Shown here: positions 51,500 through 60,903 of the stretch, piece by piece
Numbering within the stretch: the first letter of the stretch is position 1
Layout of the letters: every line of letters begins with the position of its first letter
NCBI GenBank assembly: GCA_049602155.1
Contig: JBMYRH010000015.1
Location: 79,068 to 143,067 of the forward strand
Length of the DNA stretch: 64,000 bases
Direction: 5' to 3'
Source of the DNA: JBMYRH01 sp049602155
GTDB lineage: Bacteria > Myxococcota_A > UBA9042 > PHBI01 > JBMYRH01
Position numbers and translations under genes: made by a program
Notes under the pieces: generated by a model
What the model was told of the DNA's origin: nothing
Database searches by the model: none
The model's input: only the letters and a program-made list of their open reading frames with translations

Positions 51500-53574
51500 C
51501 AGGTGGACACCTTGTCGAATGCAGCGATTCGATGAAAGAGGGCGTCGATGCTGGCGAGGAGATCAAGCCGCCGTGTGCGCTCACCGGCGTCTTGGCTCAT
51601 CACCAGCACTTCGTCGAAGAAGCGATCGATCGCGGGCTTGAGCGTCACGAGTCGCTCAAGGGCCCCGCGATAGTCCGAGGCGTCTAGCGCTTGGGTCGCG
51701 CTCTCCTGGACAGCGTGCCATGCCTCGTAGAGCGCAACAGCCGCCGGCTCGGTCAGCGAGGTTGGGTCGACAGTGCCGCCATCGTGGGCACCGCCGATGT
51801 TCGCGACGCGTTTGACCGCGGCCGCCAAGGTCTCCCAGACGGGGGTTTGCTTCAGGGCGTAGAGGGCCTCAAGTCGGCCTTGGGCGTCTGCGGGGTCGTC
51901 ATAGCCGACGCTCAGGACGGCCTCGGTGAGGTCTGAGGGGTAGGTTTGGCTCAGCGCGGCTTTCTGTCGGCCACGGAAGAAGCTCATCAGGCGCCCACGA
52001 ATCGTTCCCCAGTCAATGTCGAGGACCTGACCATAGGCGCCGTGCGCCATATCGAGCGCCTCGGAGAGCGTCGGGGCGGGCGAGGCCTCCTCGAGGATCC
52101 TGAGGACGCCGAGCGCTTGTCTGCGAAGGGCATATGGGTCCGCTGAGCCCGTGGGCTCAAGTCCAAGCGCGAAGCAGCCGACGAGGCTGTCCAGTCGATC
52201 TGCTAGGGCCACCGCCGCGCCGACCGTCGAGGTGGGGAGCGTGTCAGCCGCATGTTTGGGGAGGTAGTGGGCCTCGATGGCGTCGGCGACGGCGTCGGGT
52301 TCGCCGCTCTTTCGGGCATAGTCGGCGCCCATCTGACCTTGAAGTTTGGCGAACTCGCCGACCATCTCAGTCGCGAGATCTGCCTTGCATAGGAACCCTG
52401 CGCGCTGAGCGTACTCCACAGCTTGTGCGTCACCCGGGCTCAAGTGCGCCGCGATGGTGCCGGAGAGGCGCTGCAGGCGCTCCGCCTTGTCGTGCATGGT
52501 GCCGAGTCCCTCGAGGAAGCGTCGCCCCGCGAGCTTTGGGACGAAGTGCGCGATGCCCTTGGCGGCGTCGGCCTCGTAGAAGAAGCGCGCATCTGCCAGC
52601 CGCGCGGCGAGCACTCGGAGGTTGCCAGCCACCACGACCTCTGGATCATGAACGACCATGCCGGAGATGATGATGAAGTGATTTGAGAGGCCGCCGTCGG
52701 CGGCCTGCACGGCGAAGTAGCGCTGGTGGACAGCCATTGAGGTGATCAGCACCTCGGCAGGCAGTGTGAGCGCTGCGGCGTCGAAGGTCCCGATGAGCGG
52801 GACGACCCACTCGACAAGGCCTGTGACCTCCTCGAGCAGCGCGTCCTCGATGATGGCCTCGCCGCCCACGGAGGCCGCGAGGGTCGTCGTTGCCTCGGCG
52901 ATCTGGGCCCGGCGCACAGCGGGGTCGGGCTCGACATGCCGTGCACGAAGCCCATCAAGCCAGCTGGTAAGATCGGTGACGGCGAAGGGCTCGGGGTTCA
53001 AGAAGCGGTGACCGCGGGTCGTGGACCCGGCGTCGATGTCGAAGCAGCGCACCGGCAAGGTCTCGCCGCCAAAGAGGGCCACAAGCCAGTGGACAGGGCG
53101 GATGAACGTGTCGCTCCGGGCGCCCCACCGCATGGCCTTGGGCCACTGCAGCTTCGTGACCGCGTTCATGAGCATCTCTGGGAGGAGGTCCGCGGCTGCC
53201 TGCCCCTTGGTCTCGACGGTGCAGCCCAGGTACTCGCCCTTGGGGGTCTCGCGTCGCTCGAGCGCTTCGACCGGGACGTTGTTGCGCTTGGCGAAGCCAA
53301 TCGCGGCCTTGGTCGGCTGGCCAGCGTCATCGAATGCGATGCGTGCGGGTGGCCCGAGGAGCTCTTCGGTGCGGTCGGCCTGCTTGGAGGCGACTTTGCA
53401 GCTCAATGCGAGGCGTCGCGGCGTGCTGTAGGTGACGAGCCCTTCGTAGTCGAGCTCTGCGTCATCGAGGGCCTTCGTGAGGCGCTCGGCGAGTTCGGCG
53501 CGCGCGCGCTCAAGGAGGCGCGCTGGGATCTCTTCTGTGCCGAGCTCAAAGAGGAGTTCATGCAGCGCGCTCAT
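51499..53574 (-). CDS. glyS: Glycyl-tRNA synthetase beta subunit
   Basis: 691 residues from ATG 53574, giving the family start LLFELGTEEIPARLLERA; the frame upstream is out-of-gene. Contains the GPPARIAFD block, the KRNNVPVEALERRET region and the C-terminal anticodon-binding-like domain. Works with GlyQ as an alpha2beta2 enzyme. Overlaps glyQ by 4 bp and ppdK by 1 bp. Confidence 0.95.
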   Translation of the reverse strand: MSALHELLFELGTEEIPARLLERARAELAERLTKALDDAELDYEGLVTYSTPRRLALSCKVASKQADRTEELLGPPARIAFDDAGQPTKAAIGFAKRNNVPVEALERRETPKGEYLGCTVETKGQAAADLLPEMLMNAVTKLQWPKAMRWGARSDTFIRPVHWLVALFGGETLPVRCFDIDAGSTTRGHRFLNPEPFAVTDLTSWLDGLRARHVEPDPAVRRAQIAEATTTLAASVGGEAIIEDALLEEVTGLVEWVVPLIGTFDAAALTLPAEVLITSMAVHQRYFAVQAADGGLSNHFIIISGMVVHDPEVVVAGNLRVLAARLADARFFYEADAAKGIAHFVPKLAGRRFLEGLGTMHDKAERLQRLSGTIAAHLSPGDAQAVEYAQRAGFLCKADLATEMVGEFAKLQGQMGADYARKSGEPDAVADAIEAHYLPKHAADTLPTSTVGAAVALADRLDSLVGCFALGLEPTGSADPYALRRQALGVLRILEEASPAPTLSEALDMAHGAYGQVLDIDWGTIRGRLMSFFRGRQKAALSQTYPSDLTEAVLSVGYDDPADAQGRLEALYALKQTPVWETLAAAVKRVANIGGAHDGGTVDPTSLTEPAAVALYEAWHAVQESATQALDASDYRGALERLVTLKPAIDRFFDEVLVMSQDAGERTRRLDLLASIDALFHRIAAFDKVST

Positions 53575-54461
53575 TCTGCGCCTCCCTTGTCTGCACAGAG
53601 GGGGAAGCCCATGGCCTCTCTCTGGGCGATGTAGGCCTCTGCGCATGCCTTTGCCAGGGCGCGGACCCGGAAGATCGTCTGTTGACGCTCGGCGACGCTG
53701 ATGGCGCCTCGGGCGTCTAGGATGTTGAAGGCGTGAGAACACTTCATGCAGTAATCGTACGCAGGCAAGACCTGCCCGGCCTCGACCATGCGCTTGCTCT
53801 CGGCCTCGTAGCGCTCGAAGAGATCGCGGTGGAAGGCGACATCAGCGAGCTCGAAGTTGAAGGTGGACCACTCGACCTCGTCGCGATGCTTCACCTCGCC
53901 ATAGGAGACGCCCGGTGCCCAGACGAGGTCATACACGCTGTCGACGTTTTGGAGGTACATCGCCAGCCGTTCAAGTCCGTAGGTGAGCTCGGCGCTGACC
54001 GGTTCACAGCTGACGCCACCGACCTGCTGAAAGTAGGTGAACTGGGTGATCTCCATGCCATCGAGCCAGACCTCCCAGCCGAGCCCCCAGGCGCCGACGG
54101 TCGGGTTCTCCCAGTTATCTTCCACGAAGCGGATGTCGTGGGCCTGGGCGTCGATGCCGATTGCGGCGAGGCTCTGCAGGTACCGGTCTTGGATGTCGGC
54201 CGGTGAGGGCTTCATCAAGACTTGGAACTGAAAGTAGTGCTGGAGTCGATTGGGGTTGTTCCCATAGCGGCCATCGGTTGGACGACGGCACGGCTCGACG
54301 TACGCGACGTTCCAGGGCTCAGGGCCCAGGGCGCGCAAGAAGGTGTGGGGGCTCAGGGTCCCCGCGCCCTTCTCTGTATCGTAGGGCTGTACAATAAGGC
54401 AGCCCTGGCTTGACCAGAACGCCTGCAGGGACAGCATAAGCTCCTGAAAGGACATGCTCAC
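53571..54461 (-). CDS. glyQ: Glycyl-tRNA synthetase alpha subunit
   Basis: 296 residues. The GTG at 54461 is 7 bp after a GGAG site; ATG 54455 two codons inside is the alternative. Catalytic-core blocks are SLQAFWSSQGCLIVQPYD, GAGTLSPHTFLRALGPEPW and EPCRRPTDGRYGENPNRLQ-type sequence (here with GNNPNRLQH), with ITQFTYFQQVGG near the C-terminal half. Heads the glyQ-glyS-ppdK-lipoprotein operon. Confidence 0.95.
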   Translation of the reverse strand: MSMSFQELMLSLQAFWSSQGCLIVQPYDTEKGAGTLSPHTFLRALGPEPWNVAYVEPCRRPTDGRYGNNPNRLQHYFQFQVLMKPSPADIQDRYLQSLAAIGIDAQAHDIRFVEDNWENPTVGAWGLGWEVWLDGMEITQFTYFQQVGGVSCEPVSAELTYGLERLAMYLQNVDSVYDLVWAPGVSYGEVKHRDEVEWSTFNFELADVAFHRDLFERYEAESKRMVEAGQVLPAYDYCMKCSHAFNILDARGAISVAERQQTIFRVRALAKACAEAYIAQREAMGFPLCADKGGAE

Positions 54462-54628
54462 GACGACTCTCCACCTGGCTAGCGGCTGCCGGTTGCTACC
54501 ACCCACACTGGGTCAGGTCAACGATGGCCTCGGGCGAGACCCATTTCAGAGAGGTCGCACGCGCACGCGAGGGGAGCTTGCGAGTCGCCTCGCCGTCGGG
54601 TAAGCCGGAGGGGTCTGGAGGTTCAGTT

Positions 54629-54877
54629 GTGCGTATTCTCAAGGTCATCGCGGCCATCGTGGTCCTCTTGGTCATCTGTTCAGCGGTGTGGTGGCAGTGG
54701 TTCAGGATGACGCCTGAGCAGGAGGCTGAGGCCAGCGCAGCCGACCAGATCTTGACGTCGGACGGGGGCGACGACGACTCCCTGGGTGATCTCGACGACG
54801 ATATGAAGGGCCTCGGGATGGACTCGGACGACGAGGCTGAAGCCGATCAGATCCTCGACGACCTGCTCGCCGACTAG
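54629..54877 (+). CDS. Small membrane-anchored acidic protein
   Basis: 82 residues from GTG 54629, preceded by GGAGG; an ATG at 54524 in the same frame has weaker support. One transmembrane helix (ILKVIAAIVVLLVICSAVWW) is followed by a strongly acidic tail carrying two ADQIL motifs and Asp-rich runs. Family unknown. Its 3' end is one base from the convergent VTT gene. Confidence 0.55.
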   Translation: MRILKVIAAIVVLLVICSAVWWQWFRMTPEQEAEASAADQILTSDGGDDDSLGDLDDDMKGLGMDSDDEAEADQILDDLLAD

Positions 54878-54878
54878 C

Positions 54879-55517
54879 TCACGGGGTCACGGTCAGCAGG
54901 CCGAAATAGATCAGCGCGAGGTAGCCCGCGACGCGCGGAATCCGCAGCAGTGAGACGAGGAAGAAGACCGAGAAGCGCATCTTCAAGGCGCCGCACGTCC
55001 AGCAACCTAAAGAGAAGGGCAGTGGGGTCAACGCGGTGAGCGCTAGGGCGTGGATGCCGTAGCGCGCCACCAGCTGATCCATTTGCTCGGCGCGCTTACC
55101 ATAGAAGCGCTTGAACCATCGGAAACGGCGGATCCACCCGCCGACGTAGTAGCCGAGCGCGCCACCGATGAGGCTGCCGCTGGACGCCCACAAGACCACG
55201 GTCCAGAAGTTCATCCCCCCAAAGAGCGCGAAGGTGTTGAAGGCGTCGACGGGCAGCGGCACGGTGAAGGCGTCCGCGAGGAAGAAGCCGAGGAAGACCC
55301 CTGGCCCCCCGAGGTGGGTGACGAAGTCCTCGCTGATCGCGTGCATGGCGTCCCAAAAGGTCGCCCCTAGCCCGACGACGAGCACGGCGAAGAGGGCGCC
55401 GCCGACGAGCACCTTGAGGCCGAGGGAGCGCGCGTCGAGGCTCAGCGCGTCTGTGGTCTCATCGCTCGCCTCGCTCGCCTCGGTCTCTGGGGTCCCTGCT
55501 TCGGGGGTCTCGCTCAT
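54879..55517 (-). CDS. DedA/VTT-family membrane protein
   Basis: 212 residues. An acidic cytosolic N-terminus of ~35 residues is followed by several membrane segments and the VTT-type core: FFLADAFTVPLPVDAFNTFALFG, ASSGSLIGGALGYYVGG and ALTPLPFSLGCWTCGALKM. DedA/VTT proteins are linked to undecaprenyl-phosphate or phospholipid flipping, but this subfamily's substrate is not established. Overlaps the upstream gene by 4 bp. Confidence 0.8.
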   Translation of the reverse strand: MSETPEAGTPETEASEASDETTDALSLDARSLGLKVLVGGALFAVLVVGLGATFWDAMHAISEDFVTHLGGPGVFLGFFLADAFTVPLPVDAFNTFALFGGMNFWTVVLWASSGSLIGGALGYYVGGWIRRFRWFKRFYGKRAEQMDQLVARYGIHALALTALTPLPFSLGCWTCGALKMRFSVFFLVSLLRIPRVAGYLALIYFGLLTVTP

Positions 55518-56509
55518 GGGGTCACCGCCTGGCCAAGCTCGCTCGATCGGTACGCAGCGTCGCAGATCGCCATCACGATGCGCCCGTGCTCGGGGCCGGG
55601 GATCGCAGGCATGCCTTCTTTGATCTGCTGGGCGAAGGCGACGACCTGCCCGTCGTAGATGTGCTGATCGCAGTGCTCCTCTCGAGTCGGGAAGCCGGGC
55701 GCCTCGCTCACAAGTGCGTCCTTGGTGCCGTGGGACCAGGAGGTTGGGAACAGGCGGCCATACCCACGGGTTCCGAAGAGCTGGGTGGAGGCCTCAACAC
55801 CGTCGCTGTGAGGGTGCCACCAGCCGCTCTCGATGAGGGAGGTTGTCCCCCCAGACCACTCGATGACCAGGAGCCCATTATCGTCGACGTCATACGCACC
55901 GAACCGTGTCCCGAGCCGTGCATAGACTCGGAGGGGTTCGGGATCGCCAAGCAAGTACCTGACGGTGTCGATGGCGTGCACGCCCATGTCGATAAGCGCA
56001 CCTCCGCCGGCGAGCTCTGGCTGGGTGAACCACCCAGTGGGGCCCCAGTGGGTGTGGACGCCGTAGCCCTTGGTCTTGACGATGTCTCCGAGGCTGCCGT
56101 TCGCGACGACCTCCCGCAGCGCCTGAGCTTCGCGGTCAAAGCGCCACATGTGGCCGACCATCAGGTGGCGCCCCGTCTCTTGAGCGGCGGCGGTCATCGA
56201 TCGAGCTTCAGCTTCGTTCATCGCCATCGGCTTCTCGACCAAGACGTGCTTACCCGCGCGCATCATCGCCTCGGCGACTGGCGCGTGGAGCGCGTTGGGC
56301 CAAGCGATGATGACCGCGTCGACGTCCGCGTCTTGGGCCACTTCATCGACCGAGGTGTAGCGCTTTGGCGCCTCATACTGGGTGGCGAAGGCGGCGCACT
56401 TGCTGGCGTCTCTGCCGAGCACACCATGGAGGACTGTGTCCTCGGCGCCGCAGACGGCGCGTGCATGGTGGTGCGCGATATATCCGTACCCGGCGATGAC
56501 TACACGCAT
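55514..56509 (-). CDS. Gfo/Idh/MocA-family oxidoreductase
   Basis: 331 residues from ATG 56509; a GTG at 56518 nearer to the GGAGGG site is an alternative. N-terminal Rossmann motif GYGYIAHHHARA, catalytic-pocket VLVEKPMAMNEAEA with its EKP lysine, and the C-terminal GGALIDMGVHAIDTVRYLLGDP block are present. These enzymes oxidise or reduce sugars or inositols with NAD(P). Divergent from the sugar cluster, it may serve the same pathway. Confidence 0.88.
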   Translation of the reverse strand: MRVVIAGYGYIAHHHARAVCGAEDTVLHGVLGRDASKCAAFATQYEAPKRYTSVDEVAQDADVDAVIIAWPNALHAPVAEAMMRAGKHVLVEKPMAMNEAEARSMTAAAQETGRHLMVGHMWRFDREAQALREVVANGSLGDIVKTKGYGVHTHWGPTGWFTQPELAGGGALIDMGVHAIDTVRYLLGDPEPLRVYARLGTRFGAYDVDDNGLLVIEWSGGTTSLIESGWWHPHSDGVEASTQLFGTRGYGRLFPTSWSHGTKDALVSEAPGFPTREEHCDQHIYDGQVVAFAQQIKEGMPAIPGPEHGRIVMAICDAAYRSSELGQAVTP

Positions 56510-56617
56510 GGCTGTCACAGGCCCTCCGTCGTCAGGCCGGCACCTCATACCACAGTTCGTTGCTTTGCTGGGGTGTGCACCTCTGCTACGGTCCGCCGCG
56601 TTTGTCAGGGGGGAGCT

Positions 56618-57364
56618 TTGAACCGAATTTCCGCACTTCTTGCCGTCGCGCTCCTTTGCGTGATCAGCCCGGAGGCTGACGCGACCTCGCGTGATGAAGG
56701 CTTCGCGAAGGCTATGGCCATCTACGCTCAGCGCGCTGAGGTCACGAAGCATGTCGAGGCTGTCAGCGCCTTCTCAGAGCTCGCCAAGGCTCATCCAACT
56801 GATCGCGAAGTGCAGTTCTGGTGCGCTCGAACCGCGAGCTACGCAGCGCATCGCATCTTCGACACGAAGGTGAAGCAGAAGATCGCCGGGCGAGGCGTGA
56901 AGTGCGCTCAGAGGATGTTGGACGCGGACCCGACGGATTACGATGGCCGACTGTGGTGGATTCTCTGCCGGCTCCGCTACGAGTCAGGTCGGAACCCGAT
57001 CGATGCGCTGAAGGCGGCGCCGAAGTTCAAGGTGTTCATCGCCAAGATGATCAAGAAGTCCCCCAAGCGGGCGGCGGCTTACATGATGCTCGGTGTCCTG
57101 ATGCGCGAGCTGCCGGGCAAGCCGGTGAGCTTTGGAGATCCGGAGCGCGCCCTGAAGCTGCTCAAGCGCGCGGACAAGTTGGCCCCCAACGAGCCCGAGA
57201 TCTTGCTGGAGCTCGCGAACGCCTATCGCAAGACCGAGCAGCTCGATAAGGCGCGCGCGACCTACCGGCGCTGTATCGACAAAGGCGTGACCCGAGCCGG
57301 GCTCGAGTGGGAGAGCGACGACGCGCGACGCTACGCCGCCAAGATGTTGGCGGAGATGAACTGA
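56618..57364 (+). CDS. Exported TPR protein
   Basis: 248 residues from TTG 56618, preceded by an AGGGGGG run; the open frame farther upstream lies opposite the Gfo/Idh gene and is not coding. An N-terminal signal peptide (ISALLAVALLCVISPEADA) is followed by TPR-like helices: VSAFSELAKAHPTDREVQFWCARTA, ALKLLKRADKLAPNEPEILLELANAYRKTEQLDKARATYRRC. It somewhat resembles TatT-type periplasmic components of TRAP systems, but no TRAP genes are nearby. Confidence 0.7.
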   Translation: MNRISALLAVALLCVISPEADATSRDEGFAKAMAIYAQRAEVTKHVEAVSAFSELAKAHPTDREVQFWCARTASYAAHRIFDTKVKQKIAGRGVKCAQRMLDADPTDYDGRLWWILCRLRYESGRNPIDALKAAPKFKVFIAKMIKKSPKRAAAYMMLGVLMRELPGKPVSFGDPERALKLLKRADKLAPNEPEILLELANAYRKTEQLDKARATYRRCIDKGVTRAGLEWESDDARRYAAKMLAEMN

Positions 57365-57365
57365 C

Positions 57366-58364
57366 ATGACGCGCGCGGTACTCGGTGTGGACGTCGGCGG
57401 CACCAAGACCGCGGCCGTCTTAGCGACTCTTGATGGCCAAGTCATCCGCTGTGAACGCGCGGGTGCTGGGAACTATCAGGCGATCGGAATCGAAGCAGCG
57501 CGCCAGGTCTATGCAGATGCCGTCACACCGCTGTTGATGGAGGCGCGCCAAAGGGGGCTCATTGTCGCGTCGGCTGCGTTTGGGCTCTGTGGCTTAGATC
57601 GACCGATCGATGAGGTCCGCCTTCGGGAGATCATCACTCCGTTGCTCAGCCCAGGGACCCGAGCGCTCTTGCTCAACGACACGGGCCTCATCCTCCGGGC
57701 GGGGACTCATGATGGCGTAGGCGTCGCAGTCGTTTCTGGGACAGGGAGCAATTGCTTGGGTCGGGGCCCTGAGGGCGCCGAGGCGCGCATCGGGGGCTTT
57801 GGTCATGGGTTTGGCGACGATGGGAGCGCTGAGGACATCGGCCGCGAGGGCGCTCGTGCGGCGTTTCGAGCAGAGGATGGCCGAGGTGAGGCGACCACGC
57901 TCGGGCCACTGCTGGTCGCGCGCTACGACCTCGCGCATCTCTATGACCTCGTGGACTACTTCTTAGTCGACGCGCCGGACGGTCAGGCGAGCATGGGCGC
58001 CTTGGCACCGCTGGTCTTCGAGGCCGCGCTCGGTGGTGACGCCGTGTGCCAGGCGATCTTGAAGGAGGCCGGGGAGGAGCTCGGCATGGCCGCAGTCGTC
58101 GTGGGGCAGCAGCTCTTTGAGTCGGACGCGGCCCCCACCCTCGTACTCGGAGGGTCCGTGTGGCAGCGCGGGCAAGGTGAGACGATGCGCTCCGCGTTCA
58201 TGACGACCGTCCGCGCAGCCTTCCCGGGGGCGACGATCTCAACATTGAGCGGCCCTCCCGTCCTTGGCGCCGTGCTCTTAGCCATCGATGAGGTCGACTC
58301 TGAGGCGGGGCGCTCGCCTGAGGTTCGGCAGCGGCTCTTGGAAGCGCTGGAGGTGAGCCCGTGA
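57366..58364 (+). CDS. BadF/BcrA-type sugar kinase (GlcNAc kinase-like)
   Basis: 332 residues. GVDVGGTKT at residues 7-15 is the phosphate-1 motif of the ASKHA fold; VAVVSGTGSNCLGRG and GGFGHGFGDDGSAEDIGREG are typical of BadF/GlcNAc-kinase-like proteins. These phosphorylate N-acetylglucosamine or related sugars; the exact sugar is unknown. Starts 1 bp after the TPR gene stop and overlaps the GH4 gene by 4 bp. Confidence 0.8.
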   Translation: MTRAVLGVDVGGTKTAAVLATLDGQVIRCERAGAGNYQAIGIEAARQVYADAVTPLLMEARQRGLIVASAAFGLCGLDRPIDEVRLREIITPLLSPGTRALLLNDTGLILRAGTHDGVGVAVVSGTGSNCLGRGPEGAEARIGGFGHGFGDDGSAEDIGREGARAAFRAEDGRGEATTLGPLLVARYDLAHLYDLVDYFLVDAPDGQASMGALAPLVFEAALGGDAVCQAILKEAGEELGMAAVVVGQQLFESDAAPTLVLGGSVWQRGQGETMRSAFMTTVRAAFPGATISTLSGPPVLGAVLLAIDEVDSEAGRSPEVRQRLLEALEVSP

Positions 58365-59647
58365 AAGTGACGATCGTCGGTGGTGGAAGCACGTACTCCC
58401 CGGAGCTGGTCAACGGCTTGGCGGGGCGGGCGGGTGCCTTGGGCCTGAGTGAGGTCGTGCTGCAGGACCCCCGTGAGGACCGGCTGGGTCCGGTCGGCGC
58501 CTTTTGTGCACGGATGGTGTCGGCGATGGGCGCCCCAGTCACGGTGCGAACGACGACCTCCCTCGATGAGGCGCTCGATGGGGCGGATTTTGTGGTGGTT
58601 CAGATCCGGGTTGGTGGTCAGCAAGGGCGCCACGAGGACATTCGCCTAGGCCTCGACCGTGGTCTCATCGGACAAGAGACCACCGGCGTGGGGGGCTTCG
58701 CCAAGGCGCTCAGGACGATCCCCGTGGTCCTCGATATCGCCGAGCAGATCCGTGAACGGTGCCCTGACGCGTGGCTGCTTAATTTCACCAACCCCTCGGG
58801 GATGGTCACCGAGGCGCTCTTGCGCGCGGGGCACACCCGCACCGTGGGGTTATGCAACGTGCCGATTGAGATGCATATGGACATCGCCAAGGTGCTGGAC
58901 CGGCCCGTCGAGGACGTCACCTTGGACTGGGTGGGGCTGAACCACTTGGGCTGGGTGCGCCGTGTGCTCGTCGACGGACGAGACGTCTTGCCCGGGCTCC
59001 TGGAGGACATCGAGGCTCAGGTCCCAGGCCCCGCGAACCTCCCCGAGCTGGGCTACCCGGATGGGTTTTTACGTGCCCTCGGCGCGCTGCCCTCCTCTTA
59101 CGTGCGCTTCTTCTACGCCCCCGATGCGATGCTGGAGAGCATTCAGAGCAACACGCTGACCCGGGCTGAGGAGGTGATGGTCCTCGAGGAAGAGCTCCTC
59201 ACGATCTACGCCGACCCGGAGAGCACAGCGCTGCCTGCGGCGCTCTCTAAGCGCGGCGGGGCGTGGTATTCGAGGCTCGCCGTCGAGGTGATTCAGGCCC
59301 TGCAGGGGGACGAGCCAACCGTCCACATCGTCAACGCGCTCAACGGCGGCTCACTCCCTGGTGTACCGGTGGATGCTTCGGTGGAGGTGCCCTGCAAGCT
59401 CTCACGACACGGGGTTGAGCCAGTTGACTCCGGCGCCGTCGACCCAGCTCTTTTGGGGCTCATTCAGGCGGTGAAGGCGTACGAGCAGTTGGGGATCGAG
59501 GCGGCTCTGACCGGAGACCCTGATGCTGCGTTCAAAGCGCTGGTCGCCCATCCTTTGGTACCGGATGCGCATGTCGCTGCAGACGTGCTAAAGGCGCTCA
59601 CCGTCCGCGGGCTTATCGCCCCCCCTGTATCTCAGGAGACGCACTGA
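58361..59647 (+). CDS. GH4 glycosidase (phospho-glycosidase type)
   Basis: 428 residues. The NAD site is VGGGSTYSPEL (6-16). Cys165 in GLCNVP and His195 in GLNHLGW are the metal ligands of family GH4. GH4 enzymes hydrolyse (phospho)glycosides by an NAD-dependent redox/elimination route, needing Mn2+. The upstream kinase suggests a phosphorylated substrate. Overlaps the DegT gene by 1 bp (TGATG). Confidence 0.9.
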   Translation: MKVTIVGGGSTYSPELVNGLAGRAGALGLSEVVLQDPREDRLGPVGAFCARMVSAMGAPVTVRTTTSLDEALDGADFVVVQIRVGGQQGRHEDIRLGLDRGLIGQETTGVGGFAKALRTIPVVLDIAEQIRERCPDAWLLNFTNPSGMVTEALLRAGHTRTVGLCNVPIEMHMDIAKVLDRPVEDVTLDWVGLNHLGWVRRVLVDGRDVLPGLLEDIEAQVPGPANLPELGYPDGFLRALGALPSSYVRFFYAPDAMLESIQSNTLTRAEEVMVLEEELLTIYADPESTALPAALSKRGGAWYSRLAVEVIQALQGDEPTVHIVNALNGGSLPGVPVDASVEVPCKLSRHGVEPVDSGAVDPALLGLIQAVKAYEQLGIEAALTGDPDAAFKALVAHPLVPDAHVAADVLKALTVRGLIAPPVSQETH

Positions 59648-60903
59648 TGTCCAAGCTCGCCCTTCATGGTGGAACCCCGGTTCGCGACACACTGATTCAC
59701 GCGCCATGGCCCGAATATGGGGCCGCCGACGGACGCCGCCTCCTTGAGGTTTTGGAGTCACGGGCCTGGGGTGGATACCCGGAGCCGTCGCCGAAGACCG
59801 CGGTCTTTGCTGAGTCCTTTGCCAAGTACCACGGCGCGGATCATGGTGTGCTCTGCGTCAACGGCTCGGTCAGCCTGGAGATGGCGCTCGTCGCGTTGGA
59901 CTTGGAATTCGGCGACGAGGTGATCGTACCGAGCTATACCTGGATCGCGACCGGGGCGTGCGCGGTGCATGTGAATGCTGTGCCGGTCTTTGTGGACGTG
60001 GATCCAGAGACGTACTGCATGGATCCGGACGCGGTCGAGGCGGCGATCACGCCACGCACCCGCGCTGTGATCCCTGTCCATCTAGGCGCCTCCATCGCAG
60101 ACCTCGACCGCCTGACTGACATCTGTGAGCGTCACGGCCTAGCCCTCATCGAGGACTGCGCCCATGGTCATGGCGGTAAATGGCGCGGTCGCGGCGTGGG
60201 CTCCTGGGGGGACGTCGGTTCCTTTTCATTTCAGGTCTCAAAGCTCATGACCTGTGGCGAAGGTGGGGCGCTGATCACCACCAGCGAGGAGCTCGCCGCT
60301 CGGCTGCATTGGATCGTCAACTGCGGCCGTAAAGAGCCCGGCTATGATGGCTTCGAGGGGACGCGCTTTGGCATCAACGGGCGAGTCAGTGAGTTCCAGG
60401 CGGCGGTCCTCCAAGGCCAACTTGAGCGTTTAGACGCGGCCACGCAAAAGCGTGAAGCCGCGATGGCGTACATGCGGCCCCGGCTCGCCGAGATAGGAGG
60501 TCTGACGCCGCTCAAGCGCGATGAGCGTGTGACTGCTCAGAACGCCTATGAGTGGATCTTTAAGTACGATCCCGAGCACTTCGCTGGTGTCCATCGGGAT
60601 GTCTTTTTGCGCGCGTTGGAGGCTGAAGGTGTGAGCTGTGATGGTGACTTCTATGTCCCCATGCATGAGCACGAGCTCTTCACCGCTCAGTCGCGACACT
60701 GGCCAGCGCTACGCGAGCGCTACGGTGACGGGTTTAAGGCGCCTGATACACAGGCCAAGCTCGACTTCCCCGTGACGAGCAAGGCGGCCTACGAAGAGGC
60801 CGTCTGGATGCACTACCCTTACTTGATGGGCACCCAAACTGACCTCGACGCCATCTTGGAGGCGATCGCCAAGGTCAAAGCCCATGCAGCGGAGCTCGTC
60901 TAA
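59647..60903 (+). CDS. DegT/DnrJ/EryC1-type PLP aminotransferase
   Basis: 418 residues. Opening LALHGGTPVR matches the family; Asp170 and Lys199 (in GSFSFQVSKL) are the PLP pocket residues. VPSYTWIATGACAVHVNAVPVFVDVD is a conserved core. The N-terminal and central blocks are closer to scyllo-inosose or amino-sugar aminotransferases. It would add an amino group to a 3-keto or inosose-type intermediate, which a Gfo/Idh enzyme could supply. Coupled to the GH4 and PIG-L genes. Confidence 0.88.
   Translation: MSKLALHGGTPVRDTLIHAPWPEYGAADGRRLLEVLESRAWGGYPEPSPKTAVFAESFAKYHGADHGVLCVNGSVSLEMALVALDLEFGDEVIVPSYTWIATGACAVHVNAVPVFVDVDPETYCMDPDAVEAAITPRTRAVIPVHLGASIADLDRLTDICERHGLALIEDCAHGHGGKWRGRGVGSWGDVGSFSFQVSKLMTCGEGGALITTSEELAARLHWIVNCGRKEPGYDGFEGTRFGINGRVSEFQAAVLQGQLERLDAATQKREAAMAYMRPRLAEIGGLTPLKRDERVTAQNAYEWIFKYDPEHFAGVHRDVFLRALEAEGVSCDGDFYVPMHEHELFTAQSRHWPALRERYGDGFKAPDTQAKLDFPVTSKAAYEEAVWMHYPYLMGTQTDLDAILEAIAKVKAHAAELV

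Noticed and set aside
55586..56617. Upstream extension of the exported TPR protein ORF
   Set aside because: It runs antisense through the Gfo/Idh gene; signal peptide and ribosome binding site place the start at 56618.
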